From NCBI GenBank assembly GCA_027575805.1, contig JANBPU010000196.1, positions 1 through 30,361 of the forward strand: a stretch of 30,361 nt of DNA, given 5' to 3'. Origin of the DNA: Mycoemilia scoparia. Lineage: Eukaryota; Kickxellomycota; Kickxellomycetes; Kickxellales; Kickxellaceae. This document shows positions 9,903-19,557 of the stretch, piece by piece. The position numbers and the translations under genes are program-made. Position 1 is the first letter of the stretch; each line of letters starts with the position of its first letter. The notes under the pieces are model-generated. The model had not been told where the DNA came from, searched no databases, and saw nothing but the letters and a program-made list of their open reading frames with translations.

Positions 9903-10560
9903 TTCCATTTACTTGCTTGCTCTATTTTATTATTGTTTTTCCTATATATTATATTATATAATTGTTAATGCAAAAAATTAGTATATCGAAATTGTTTTTA
10001 TCCTTTACCATACATACTTGAGCTTTTGAACTTTTTTTTGTTGTTGTGACGAGTTGTTTTATTTATAAAGATTTATTTCAATGTATTTTATGGATTGGTT
10101 TTATAATCTGGATAATTTCTTGATAGCGAATTATTACATGCAGCTAACGGCTGTAATACTATGCTGCTAATAATCGGAAAGATTTCACTAGTGATCAGGC
10201 ATTAATAAGGCAGAATTGCCCTCATCAGGTTTTGGTCCAATCACCAGACATTTGCTATGCAACTACTCTCCTGAAGGTTCCATTTTACCTAAGGAATTGT
10301 GAAATATGATCAACTCCTAATATGTTTTTTTGGATCTTGTGGTTTATGGCTGTGATTTCAGATTTTATTGAAAAACAAACTAAAGCTAAAGCTAAGCTAA
10401 AAACATAATGATATGTGGTCATGAAAATTGAGGGAGGGGGTCATTAGGGAAGTTCATTATAAAATGATATCACCAAGTATTGGAACTACCAGTAATAAAC
10501 ACATTGAGTGAATGCACACACAAGATTCTCGAGAGGTCAACTCTCTTCTAATTGTATATA
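9903..10560. other. Intergenic region between convergent SCT1 and LPMO genes
   Basis: This holds the 3' ends of two convergent genes. The left part is T-rich and AT-rich, as usual for yeast 3' regions. A degenerate composite foldback repeat occupies about 10217 to 10361. A short run of gctaaa/gctaag units lies near 10382 to 10399. No gene is seen. Confidence 0.6.
10217..10361 (+). repeat. Composite foldback repeat, degenerate copy (B, linker, partial A)
   Basis: The stretch contains gccctcatc, ttttggtccaatcaccag, tatgcaactactc and then the linker attttacctaaggaattgtg, all shared with the copies at 4577, 5522 and 27949. After the linker, gaaatatgatcaactcc and tggctgtgatttc correspond to the first half of module A in the 5522 copy; the second half is not recognisable. 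It looks like an old, decayed insertion. Confidence 0.6.
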
Positions 10561-11748
10561 CTAGTATTTAACGGATGAAGATGAAGAGGAGGAGAGTGAT
10601 GCGGAAGTAGTATTAGTAGTAGCAGCAGCAGAGGAACTACTAAGGGAAGGGGGATAAGAACCAGTAGGTTCAGAGGCTGAAGAGGAAGTAGGAGTCGGGA
10701 TTTCGCCTTTAGACTTATCATCAACAATGTCATTGCCATCACCGGGAATAGCAATAGATACAGAAGCTTCAGACTTGGACTCGGCAGGAACAGAGGCAGA
10801 GGCAGCTGATGAGGTCTTTTCGCCTCCAGATCCTTTACCTTCAACAGTACCACCGCTATTCTCACCAGGAGGAGCGGTGGTAGTAGTAGTAGCAGCAGCG
10901 GCAGCGAGTACGTCAGATTTGGAGTCGGCAGGAGTAGAAGAGGCCTTTTCTTCTGATTCTTTGGCTTCGCCAGCATCACCAGGAGCAGCGAAATATTTAT
11001 TGCCACCACCACCATTAGCACCATCAGGGGCAGTAGCAGATTTAGAATCAGAGGAATCGGTCTTTTCTTTATCTATGGATTCTTTACCATACGCTCCTTG
11101 GCCTTCTTCACCAGAACCAGCATTAGGCCCAACAGTAATCTTTGGCCTGGCCTTGAACAAATCCAAACCAGTCTCATAATTACCATTGAATTCGGGAATA
11201 GTCTTACCGCCACCAAGAGTCGGATGGTTAACCACAAGCAACTGAGGGCCACTGAAAGAATCGCCTTTACCGCTGCCCTCAACCTTGACATCAACGCAAC
11301 CCATATAGTATTCTCTATTTCCAATGGCGTTGACCCAAGACCAGGCAATCGTAGCTTCGCCCGACGGCAGTTCTGCGGGAAGCTTGATATCATAGCTGGT
11401 CTTCTTGACATCGTTGTCGGTAGATGGGCCGTCCTTGAAACAATGCTTGAGCTCGTCCTGGATCACGGCAAAGTCTTTGTTGTTGTAGCTGATGGCGAAT
11501 TGACAGTGGCCCCCGCCGTGGGCTGCACCGTGGTCAGTAAACTTCATGGTCATTGAGGAACCGGCCTTGACCGTGGCTTGGGTGGGTCCACGTGCAGCTA
11601 CACCGCAAAGTGGTAGTTCGGATATGTTGATAGGGTTCTTTAGATCAGAGCCGGTTAGGCGAGGTTTTGGGTCAACTATTCCCATGTGGCCTTGGGAAGT
11701 TGTGGCCAAAAAAGTTAGCGCGGTGATGAAGGTGGTAATGAACTTCAT
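10561..11748 (-). CDS. Secreted AA11-like lytic polysaccharide monooxygenase (copper-dependent)
   Basis: This 395-residue preprotein starts at the ATG at 11748: residues 1 to 20 form a clean signal peptide ending TTSQG, and cleavage exposes His as residue 1 of the mature protein, the hallmark of LPMOs. An earlier in-frame start at 11787 would bury the signal. In mature numbering, His1 and His57 (in AAHGGGHCQ) would form the copper histidine brace, and Tyr128 (in GNREYYMGC) the axial residue; cysteines at 28, 62, 83 and 131 can form two disulfides. The W-x-W-x-N-x-x-GNRE-x-Y-x-x-C pattern is typical of AA11, whose studied members oxidise chitin. From about mature residue 195 the protein is a Ser/Thr/Ala/Gly/Glu-rich tail with imperfect repeats of about 40 residues. 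There is no hydrophobic C-terminus, so no GPI anchor. Chitin as substrate is inferred from the family. Confidence 0.85.
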   Translation of the reverse strand: MKFITTFITALTFLATTSQGHMGIVDPKPRLTGSDLKNPINISELPLCGVAARGPTQATVKAGSSMTMKFTDHGAAHGGGHCQFAISYNNKDFAVIQDELKHCFKDGPSTDNDVKKTSYDIKLPAELPSGEATIAWSWVNAIGNREYYMGCVDVKVEGSGKGDSFSGPQLLVVNHPTLGGGKTIPEFNGNYETGLDLFKARPKITVGPNAGSGEEGQGAYGKESIDKEKTDSSDSKSATAPDGANGGGGNKYFAAPGDAGEAKESEEKASSTPADSKSDVLAAAAATTTTTAPPGENSGGTVEGKGSGGEKTSSAASASVPAESKSEASVSIAIPGDGNDIVDDKSKGEIPTPTSSSASEPTGSYPPSLSSSSAAATTNTTSASLSSSSSSSVKY

Positions 11749-11908
11749 GAGTATGTGTGTAGATCTGGGCAGTTCGTTAGAGAGCAATCGTTATTGAAGT
11801 TGGGATTGTAATTTTAGGAGGTTTGCGTGTTCTTCTGAATTGGGAGTGTTCAGATGAAATGGAAAGGGAATGCTGATACTATTTGGTGGAGGAAAGGGCG
11901 GAGATGAG

Positions 11909-11916
11909 TATTTATA
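11909..11916 (-). promoter_or_regulatory. TATA element of the LPMO gene
   Basis: On the minus strand the sequence reads TATAAATA about 160 bases upstream of the ATG at 11748, a usual distance in yeasts. No other good candidate is nearer. Confidence 0.5.
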
Positions 11917-12323
11917 CCTGTTTGGAAGATTTAGTTATTAGGCGTGAGTGTGTTTTAATAGATAATATTTGATGGTTGTAAAGTCAATTCTAGTCACAAA
12001 GGTGATAAAAAATATAGGATAAAATATTTAGTTTGGATGGATTTCATAATCATGTGGTTGGTCACCAAAGAAATGAAAAGAAATAGTTGCAAAGACTTTA
12101 GATTTCAAGATGCAGCCTAGGTTGCTACTAAAACCAAAAAGAAATACCAAGCATCACTTTCATATGATAATAGTACACAGGGTAGAGATATAGAAAAGGA
12201 ATCAGGATCTTTGTATTTATTAAAAAAATATATATCTGAGAGCTTTTGGCTTTGATCGCAATATCATTTTAATATTATAATTTTATTATAATTCCAAACA
12301 AACAGATGCCATGATATTGTTAT

Positions 12324-12349
12324 TTAGTTAGTTAGTTAGTTAGTTAGTT
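12324..12349. repeat. TTAG microsatellite
   Basis: About six tandem TTAG units lie in the intergenic region about 180 bases after the stop codon of the LRR gene. Ordinary simple-sequence DNA. Confidence 0.9.
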
Positions 12350-12531
12350 TATAGAGTATGAAATTAGAAACGATTTAGATAACATGAAGAAAATGGAAAT
12401 ATATATTATTACAAAAGATTATATGGACGTTAATTAAAAAAGGAGGAAGTGACCTGGGGGAAACAAATATATTCAATACAAAAATCCTTAACATCTTGAT
12501 AATCTAAATACACAGCTGATGTTTTGCAAAT

Positions 12532-14544
12532 TTAAAGGGCACCAAATATCATTGTATGTTGGATAATTTTAAGGCTAGGATATTTTTCATTTATGCAGTC
12601 AGTAATATCCCTTGAAAGATGTGCACCTTTAATGTGAATTTCTTTTAAAGCAGGTAAATATTTCAATAAATCCAGTAATTGGGTTTTACTGGCTGAGTTG
12701 TGATGATTATCGACTGTTAGTTGGAGTTTGTATAAGTGGTTGTGGTGGTGATTGATAACATTTTTCCAGAATTTGGATATACATTTGCAATTACAGGTGT
12801 GTAATAGTGAAGTAGAAGAAGAAAATAGCCTGTCAGCTTCTATATCGGCTTTATTAATTTGTTCTTGTTGTTGGTCACAACGGCAATCGTGGATTAGAGA
12901 GACTGACAATTCTTTTAGGAATGGTTGGGATCTGAGAATAAGACCGCTACTTTCGATATCAAATACTGAGTCTTTGATTTTTAGAATTTGGAGTGAATTA
13001 TTTGAACCCCATAGTGACATATTAGGCGATAAAATGGTGGAGTTTTGGATATTTGTTTCATTTCTGGATGGATTGGTGTTAGAAAACTTTTTAATAAGGG
13101 CGTTCAAGTCAATGTCATAAACTTGTTGGTCGTCCATAGCAGTGTGTCTTATAACCAGGGTTGTAAGATTTGGGAGATTTTGGAAAATAGATGATAGTCC
13201 GAGGTTTGTAAATATCAATTTTGGTGTTGAATTTGGCGCTGGCTCAGTCTCTGTGTGGGACGATGTCTCGAAATCAATCTTGATCATTATGGCTTCGAGA
13301 TTCGGACAATTGTGACTAATTTCTTTAGCTATTTTGTCATCGATATATGGCAATTCCAATGCTTTCATGTTGGGCCATAGGTGGTTAGAAAAGACCATGT
13401 CAAACAAGTGCGTTTTCAAGTAGTTGTTGCTGCCAGTGGCATTTATTGGAAGATTTTCTTCACCGCTATTATTACCAATATTGGTGGTAAGTGTGCAGGA
13501 TATGCTCAATTCTTGGAGAGAAGGGAACATGAGGCTATCAAAGTCTAGCTTCCAAGATTCCATATTTTTGTGGCCATCAGTATCACAGATTCCGTCAATT
13601 ATCAATCTTGTGATCGATGGGAATGGCAAAATATTTGAACTGATGAATGTGTTTTTACAATGAGCCTTGATCGATAATGATTCTAGATGCGGACATGATT
13701 TCTGGATAGCAGTTAAAATATAAGAATCTATAGGCTTGCAATTTATTGCCAGGCTAGTTAGTGAGTCCAGGGAACAACCACGTAGTGAGCTTGCCATCAA
13801 TGTCTCCCAGGCAACACTATTACTGTTAGCTGCAGATGCTTCCAATTGAGCTTGTTTATCCTGGCTACCAGGCGTTACAACAATATCGACTATGAGTGTT
13901 CTCAGCTCGAGATCCTTACTAGCACATGAAAGACAATTAATAAACTCATGGACCATGGATACCTCAATGTTGGCTTGGAATGAATAAAGATTAGGATATT
14001 CTGAACTTAAATAGTTTATCAATTTAGAATAACCAAAGTCATGGTCTCCAGTGTACAAATGCAATGATTTGAGTCTTGGCCAGCCCAACTTGAGCACTTC
14101 AATCAAAAGAGTTGCTAAAAATTCACCCGGATTCTTACCAAATCTGGGAGGAGCGGACCAGTACATGCTAAGGTGCTGAACATGTTTTCTAGAATCGATG
14201 CCAATGTTAAGGTCATAGTCATCCAGGACAATCTTGTGTTTGGGTTTCATTGCAGAGAATGAAGAGATTTGTGGCCAAAGTGGGACTAGTTCCATATAGT
14301 CGAGTAATTTGCCGTCAAGTACGTGGTTGAAATTGTCTAGCTCTTTGGGAAATGGATTATCGCCATCAGCCAGTGTAATTTGGTTTTGCATATAATATTG
14401 AATAATCTTTTCTTTGATGTCATGGTCAAGAGACGGGTAAATAATTTTGGTCATAGTAACAATAAGAATAAAAATAATAATGATGATGGTGGTAGTGGGT
14501 GAAGATACATCAACATTTATATTCGTGTAGTTATAAATATTCAT
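12532..14544 (-). CDS. Leucine-rich-repeat protein, F-box-like
   Basis: The frame encodes up to 670 residues. Two starts are possible: the ATG at 14544, or the ATG at 14454 (Met31, MTKIIYPSLDHD). The first adds a stretch TTTIIIIIFILIVT encoded by AT-rich near-repetitive DNA, which may really be 5' leader; the second gives a conventional soluble protein of 640 residues. Near the N-terminus, SLDHDIKEKIIQYYMQ and the following 40 residues weakly resemble an F-box. The rest contains irregular leucine-rich repeats, such as CPHLESLSIKAHC and CPNLEAIMIKIDF, as in F-box/LRR adaptors of SCF ubiquitin ligases (Amn1/Grr1-like architecture). The F-box identity is tentative and the substrate unknown. It is divergent from the Ap4A phosphorylase gene. 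Confidence 0.75.
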   Translation of the reverse strand: MNIYNYTNINVDVSSPTTTIIIIIFILIVTMTKIIYPSLDHDIKEKIIQYYMQNQITLADGDNPFPKELDNFNHVLDGKLLDYMELVPLWPQISSFSAMKPKHKIVLDDYDLNIGIDSRKHVQHLSMYWSAPPRFGKNPGEFLATLLIEVLKLGWPRLKSLHLYTGDHDFGYSKLINYLSSEYPNLYSFQANIEVSMVHEFINCLSCASKDLELRTLIVDIVVTPGSQDKQAQLEASAANSNSVAWETLMASSLRGCSLDSLTSLAINCKPIDSYILTAIQKSCPHLESLSIKAHCKNTFISSNILPFPSITRLIIDGICDTDGHKNMESWKLDFDSLMFPSLQELSISCTLTTNIGNNSGEENLPINATGSNNYLKTHLFDMVFSNHLWPNMKALELPYIDDKIAKEISHNCPNLEAIMIKIDFETSSHTETEPAPNSTPKLIFTNLGLSSIFQNLPNLTTLVIRHTAMDDQQVYDIDLNALIKKFSNTNPSRNETNIQNSTILSPNMSLWGSNNSLQILKIKDSVFDIESSGLILRSQPFLKELSVSLIHDCRCDQQQEQINKADIEADRLFSSSTSLLHTCNCKCISKFWKNVINHHHNHLYKLQLTVDNHHNSASKTQLLDLLKYLPALKEIHIKGAHLSRDITDCINEKYPSLKIIQHTMIFGAL

Positions 14545-14793
14545 ATAATAATATAATAAAAATAAATACAGAGAAAATAAACTTGAGTAGAAAATATGTA
14601 TAGTCTTTGTTTAATGAGTTTATTTTTTTGGGTATTGTTTTATAAAGAAAAGCATACAATTGTTGAAAGTTTGATTAATAGAATAGAGTAGTCCACTCTG
14701 ATAATGATATTGATTTGAAGTCATTTTCTTTCAATATGATAAATTTGATATATGTTTAGATTTCACTTGTGATAAATCGCAAGGTATAGACAT

Positions 14794-14945
14794 AAATGGG
14801 TCCCCCAGAATTTGGTCCAACTATAAGCCAATTGATATGCACCTCCTAGGAGACCATTTTTTTCTAAAGCCATGTAGATTCTGATGATATTTCAGCATCT
14901 GCTTGTGATATCATTAATAGCGAAAAAATGGCTTTGATTAGAAAA
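14794..14945 (+). repeat. Foldback repeat, module B with decayed module A
   Basis: Module B (14794 to 14860) shows inverted ends: aaatgggtccccca on the left, and ctaggagaccattttt on the right, which reads aaaaatggtctcctag in reverse complement. The inner tttggtccaa and attgatatgcacctcc match other copies, and ctaaagccatgtag matches the linker. The rest, to about 14945, contains tggctttgattag, the only recognisable piece of module A. The element lies in the promoter space between two divergent genes. Confidence 0.6.
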
Positions 14946-15006
14946 TTAATAGCCCATAACATTAACAACCAATAATTCCAAACCAAAACAATTCAATCGT
15001 GAGGTT

Positions 15007-15014
15007 TATATATG
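15007..15014 (+). promoter_or_regulatory. TATA-like element of the Ap4A phosphorylase gene
   Basis: TATATATG lies 76 bases upstream of the ATG at 15083 and about 265 bases upstream of the alternative ATG at 15272, so it could support either start. Confidence 0.35.
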
Positions 15015-15082
15015 CATACATTAGGTTTAAAGCCACTACCACTACTAAAGGATAGAGAGCTTTTAAATATCAGAACCATTTT

Positions 15083-16646
15083 ATGCATAGTAGTATATTG
15101 AAAACATCAGTCAAATTATCAAGACCATCCCTTGTCTCTTTAATAACCGCAACAGCATCCAGGCCAAATACATTTCGGCCGCAGCCTCATCATCATCATC
15201 ATCACCAACGCCAACACCAAAGACTATTGTTTACATTTCCGGCATTATTTGAAATAATAGACAAAGACGAAATGACCAAACTAGACCAGCGTATCACTGA
15301 AACCTATCTAAAGGCCCTGGATAGCAAGCATTTGCTTTATTTTGAGTCCAAGGAGATCAGTGTTATAGACGGAAATATAAAGGCAAGTATCCGACTAGCT
15401 AACCAGCATTAAACTGTGCGAACTAAACCAGTGCTGCGCCAGCCACCTAGAAACAAAACAGCCTATCTCTCTCTCTTTCTCTCTTTTAAAGTTCTCTCCA
15501 ACATTGATATTGATATTTTTGTTGTAGTTTCAAATCAGACTATGCCCAGCATTAGCATCCAAACCTGACATTAAACTTAACGAACACAAGAAACTTGCAG
15601 CCACAGATCCAACGGCCAAGAAAGTCGTAGTAGTAAATCCGTTCAAACCCTACGACCCCAAACTGTATGTTGAAGATCTTGGAGATTCACATATTCTGCT
15701 TCTCAACAAATTTTGCGTGGTTCCGAACCATACGCTGATTGTTACCAAGCAGTTTCGTGAACAGGGTGAGAGGCTGAGTATCGAAGATTTCAATGCGGTG
15801 GTTAGTGCGGTGTCTAGACAATCGTGTCCTCTGATTGCGTTTTATAATAGCGGGCCTGAATCTGGTGCTAGCCAGCCTCATAAACATCTTCAGTTGTTGC
15901 CTTTTGATAATTCTTGGAAAGACAATAATAGTCTTGGCGAGAATGGACGAGTAGGACAAGAACATAAGGAAGAAGAAAAAGAGGGGCATGATTCTGGGGT
16001 TTTTACTAGTATCGACAATAGAGTTGAGAAGGAGGAGGGGGAGGATGAGACTAAGTCGCCGCAACCGCAGCCTTTGGTCTCTGATGCTGATGCTGCAAGA
16101 CCACCAATCATCGAATGCTTTCTGGCAAGTAACCCACAACCAGATAAAGTCACTTCGTCTTCATTATTACCTTTCTTGCATTATGGCGTAAAATTTGATC
16201 CACAGGTCGTAAAGAGCTGGGGAAATCTAAGTCAAACCAGCAATGATACTGCTGGTGGTAGTGATAATAATAGTGTTGGGTTTGAGAGCCTGAGCAAATA
16301 TTTAGTAGACGTGTATGAACGGATCCTTGAACTGGTTGACCATGATCTGCAAAACATTGTAAAGGACAATAGTAATGGCGGCAACAACGCCAGTTCTGCT
16401 GTTGACTTGGAGACCGATGCCGATAATGCCCCAAGCGACAAGGTGGATAGGTTTTCGTATAACTTCATAATGACCAGGGAGTGTATGTTTGTAGTGCCAA
16501 GAAAGCACAACGCATGGAATAACGTCGGCATGAATTCATTGGGGGCAGCCGGACTGATGATATGTAAGAACAACCAGAATCTGGAGGAAATCCGAGTGGC
16601 TGGGCCCTTGACCATACTAAAGAGCATCGGTTTCCCCAAGTTTTAG
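15083..16646 (+). CDS. APA1: Diadenosine tetraphosphate phosphorylase (Ap4A phosphorylase), two exons
   Basis: Exon 1 is 15083 to 15382 and exon 2 is 15528 to 16646, giving 472 residues. The enzyme cleaves Ap4A with phosphate to ATP and ADP. The HIT-type active site is S-G-A-S-Q-P-H-K-H-L-Q with the HxH pair at 218 and 220; the end (NFIMTRECMFVVPRKH, NSLGAAGLMI, GPLTILKSIGFP) matches the Apa1/Apa2 C-terminus. The intron (15383 to 15527, phase 0) starts GCAAGT rather than GT; only this join gives the expected ..GNIK then FQIRLCPAL... An acidic, low-complexity insertion of about 75 residues follows the active site (about 228 to 303), with a second Asn/Ser/Asp-rich one near 385. The first 60 residues are Arg/Ser-rich, almost free of acids and include six His in a row: a mitochondrial presequence is possible, with Met64 (15272) as an alternative cytosolic start. 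APA1 versus APA2 cannot be decided. Confidence 0.92.
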
Positions 16647-17011
16647 TCACACATACATCACCAGCGGACTATCGACCAATTAAATTGTTTGGATTTTAGT
16701 GAGTGCAAAGGTGTTGTATTGGTTGTTTCCATTGAGAGGGGACAGGGATATTTATGTAAATTTGGCGATTCCTTCTTTCCTTTGTCATTCATTTAAATAT
16801 AATAATGCTAATAGTAGCAGTAGTAGTATTGTGGTAGTTGTGATCGCATTATGAGTATTCAAAGAGGAAATAAGTTAAAAACATCCTATTATTATTGTGA
16901 AAAAAGGAATGGGTAGTGATGTATAATTGATTTATTCCATTATCATTTTCAAGGTATTAGGAGTTGTTGTAAGGGTAGCCAACAGCCAACCTTGGCATTG
17001 GAATTAGGTCC

Positions 17012-17044
17012 CATACATGCATAGTAAAGCAACACATGTATGGT
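17012..17044. repeat. Short inverted repeat (9-bp arms, 15-base loop)
   Basis: CCATACATG at 17012 to 17020 is matched by CATGTATGG at 17036 to 17044. The arms are perfect but short, and extension fails on both sides. It may be chance or a remnant of a repeat. Confidence 0.5.
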
Positions 17045-18097
17045 AGGTTCTCCACTAAAAGGGAACAATCCTGCAGATAGTTAAGCGTATTGCTACTCCT
17101 AGGGAGGGAGCTATATGCCACATAAACTAAAGGGTGTGCTTACCAAACTAAATAAAATAATCTAGTTGGGCCAAAAGTGAACAAACCCGTGGTCTTGTGT
17201 ATCTAGCTAATTTGGTACATAAGCCATATGTTTTAGGCTTGCATTGGGGAGATTATTCTGGTATATTTTTAGTGAAGGCTCTGCTGTATGCGGGGTGGGT
17301 GGTCTGTGTGTGTGCGTGCTGCAGCATTATTTAATATTGCTTAATAATAATAATGATAATTAATTGGTTACACAGCCTGATTTTCCAAGTAATCCAGAAA
17401 CCAAAATACAAGGATTAATAGTAACAATTATCAATAAGTACAGTAGGAATTATTGATATGGACCAGGCTTTTGGTATCAGGGTTTTTTAATTACTGAATA
17501 CACATATTTTAGTATAATGATATGATTAGCCCCAATTAATAGAATAAAGATAGTAGACAAATATCAACATTATTACCAGTGATCTTATCTCGAATTGATC
17601 TAAACAAAATGACGGCTGTAGCAACTCAATAGCCACAAGTTATATATGATTACTGAGCAGGTAAACTAAATGCGAATTGCGGTAGCAGTAAGAAGAGAGG
17701 ATAAATAATTTTGGCCGAGGTTATTAATGCAGTAGTTTTTTATAGAGATGACTTTTTTTGATTCGATTGATTTCGTTTTGTTGGGATTGATATTTTGCAG
17801 AGGCTATAGAGCCAGGGAGAGAGAGAGAGAGAGAAAATTGATGGAGGTAGCGAAGTAGATTGCTTTCATGAAATTTCCCCTTGTGTTAATCCCTGTTTTA
17901 ATTATGACGCTAAAGATAACAGGCGGAATAAAGGTGGCAAATGGCTGAACCAAGTCAGAACGCTGGCTCCCTATGCCATTACAATCCCAATCCAATAATC
18001 GCCAATTTCTCTGCTAAGCGACGACCATTTGCATTGAAAAGCGTTGTTTGTGTCCTGCTTATATAAGTCCAATTATCTAGTTAGTTTCAAAAAAAGA

Positions 18098-18120
18098 GAG
18101 TGAGGGTGAGGGTGAGGGTG
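18098..18120. repeat. GGGTGA hexanucleotide tandem run
   Basis: Three to four units of GGGTGA follow a GAGAGTGA lead-in. The G-rich strand resembles short telomere-like motifs but is too brief to be an interstitial telomere. Confidence 0.7.
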
Positions 18121-19549
18121 GATTTTAAGCCTTACTTACCAGTAATCCTCATTGCTTAAAGCTGGTTATGGATAGTGGATGCAAATAAGCATATCTATGC
18201 GCACTATGCTTCGCAAACTTTTCAACAAGCCATGACTCCTACTTGGCAGACATGTGGGGTTTGCGTGTATACTCGGGGTTCGCGGGGGGCTGTGTTGTTA
18301 TCGAGTAAAAATCGTGCCTTGGACGGACCGTAGTCTGAGAATAACGGCGAGTGGTCTGCAGCTTCACTAGGCAGGGTGGGTAGTAGCAATCAAGAATGAC
18401 ATGCAACTGACGACACTGGTGCTTTTGACTATCTGGGCGGCTGTGAGTGGAGCTACTAAAATGTTTTCTGGGTTTCAAATAAAACACAAATACGCCCTGC
18501 TAATACTGTCTTGCATTCTTGCCAGCCAAATGAGTTGCGTTGCGTTGGCCCAACGCCATGGCCCAGTTTTTCCGCGGCAATGCCTGAATTATATACTGCG
18601 TTTATTCAGTAGTCTCCAATATAGTCACTTTGCCAACTGAAACACTAGGATTCAGGCTCTGCTGGTGTGTTACCAGAAGAGGAAATTGGCTACTGGAATT
18701 TCTTTTGTTAGTAGTAGCAGTGCTGTGTATGGGTTTCGGGCCATTTTCTATTTGAAGTTCCCTCTTTCTCTCCCTTTCTTTCTGCCAATTCTTTTATATT
18801 CCTCGTTTCTCTAACCTCGGGGCTAAACCTTCTTCTCCGCTGCTATTACCTCACCATCTCGCCCTCTCTTATTTATATTTGTATACAATTCTCTCTTTCT
18901 CTATTTCTAATCTTTTGCTATTCATCCACCACGCGAGGATTATTGGCTGTTCAGAAAACTAGCTATAGTAAAGGAAATTTGCTGAGGGTTGACATCATCA
19001 CCATCCCAAACAATTACCAATTTTGGACAATTAAAGGGTAAATCATCATCCTCATTATCTTGTCATAATTTCATATAAAATATTGGCTCAGATCCCTTCC
19101 ACCCATATCACAACACTGGAAATTCCAATTTTCCGTTTTGTTAGTGTTACGGTATATACAAATACATAACTACGACCCAACTGACTTGCCCTGTGATACA
19201 ATCTTTGTTTTTTGTGTTGTGTGTCCGTGTGAGAAAGCAAAGGTCTCTCTCTCTCAATTAATCAATCAATCAGTCGTCGTAGTTGTAACTCTCATCTCTC
19301 TCTCTCTCTCTCTCCCCACCCCCCAAAGGATCGCTCGATTCTCTCTTTCCCGCCAAGATCATCCAAATCCACATTTGTCTCTTTCACATCCCAGGCATCT
19401 CTTTTTTGTCTGTTGCTATATTATATCCTACTGACTTTTATATTGTTAGTAGTAGCATCAGGGACAGCAGCCTAACTAGTAAGAGCCAAAGCTTTACTTT
19501 ATTGTATTGTGCTGTGTTGTTTTGTTTGGAGTATTCGAACCGTTGCTGC

Positions 19550-19557
19550 TATAAAAG
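19550..19557 (+). promoter_or_regulatory. TATA element of the sugar transporter gene
   Basis: TATAAAAG lies 279 bases upstream of the ATG at 19829, after a dense C/T-rich tract near 19280 to 19325. A second AT run, TATATAAA near 19804, is too close to the ATG to act as a TATA box. The implied 5' leader is about 200 bases. Confidence 0.45.

Larger units (their letters stand above)
11749..12531. other. LPMO promoter region and 3' region of the LRR gene
   Basis: This contains the upstream region of the minus-strand LPMO gene and the downstream region of the minus-strand LRR gene. It includes a TATA element for the LPMO gene and a TTAG microsatellite, both listed separately. No gene is seen. Confidence 0.6.
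14545..15082. other. Divergent promoter region with a degenerate foldback repeat
   Basis: The region separates the minus-strand LRR gene from the plus-strand Ap4A phosphorylase gene and must carry both promoters. It includes a module B foldback copy at 14794 to 14860 with a decayed module A after it. No gene is seen. Confidence 0.6.

Noticed and set aside
17281..17340. G-rich segment that might be an RNA gene
   Set aside because: No cloverleaf, box motif or conserved RNA core could be recognised; it is more easily explained by simple GT-rich sequence.
18098..18120. Possible interstitial telomere repeat (GGGTGA units)
   Set aside because: Only three to four units; too short to separate from an ordinary microsatellite.
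18401..18640. 79-codon frame starting with a hydrophobic stretch that resembles a signal peptide
   Set aside because: The rest of the frame has no secreted-peptide features such as paired cysteines or dibasic repeats, and an equally long frame overlaps it on the opposite strand.
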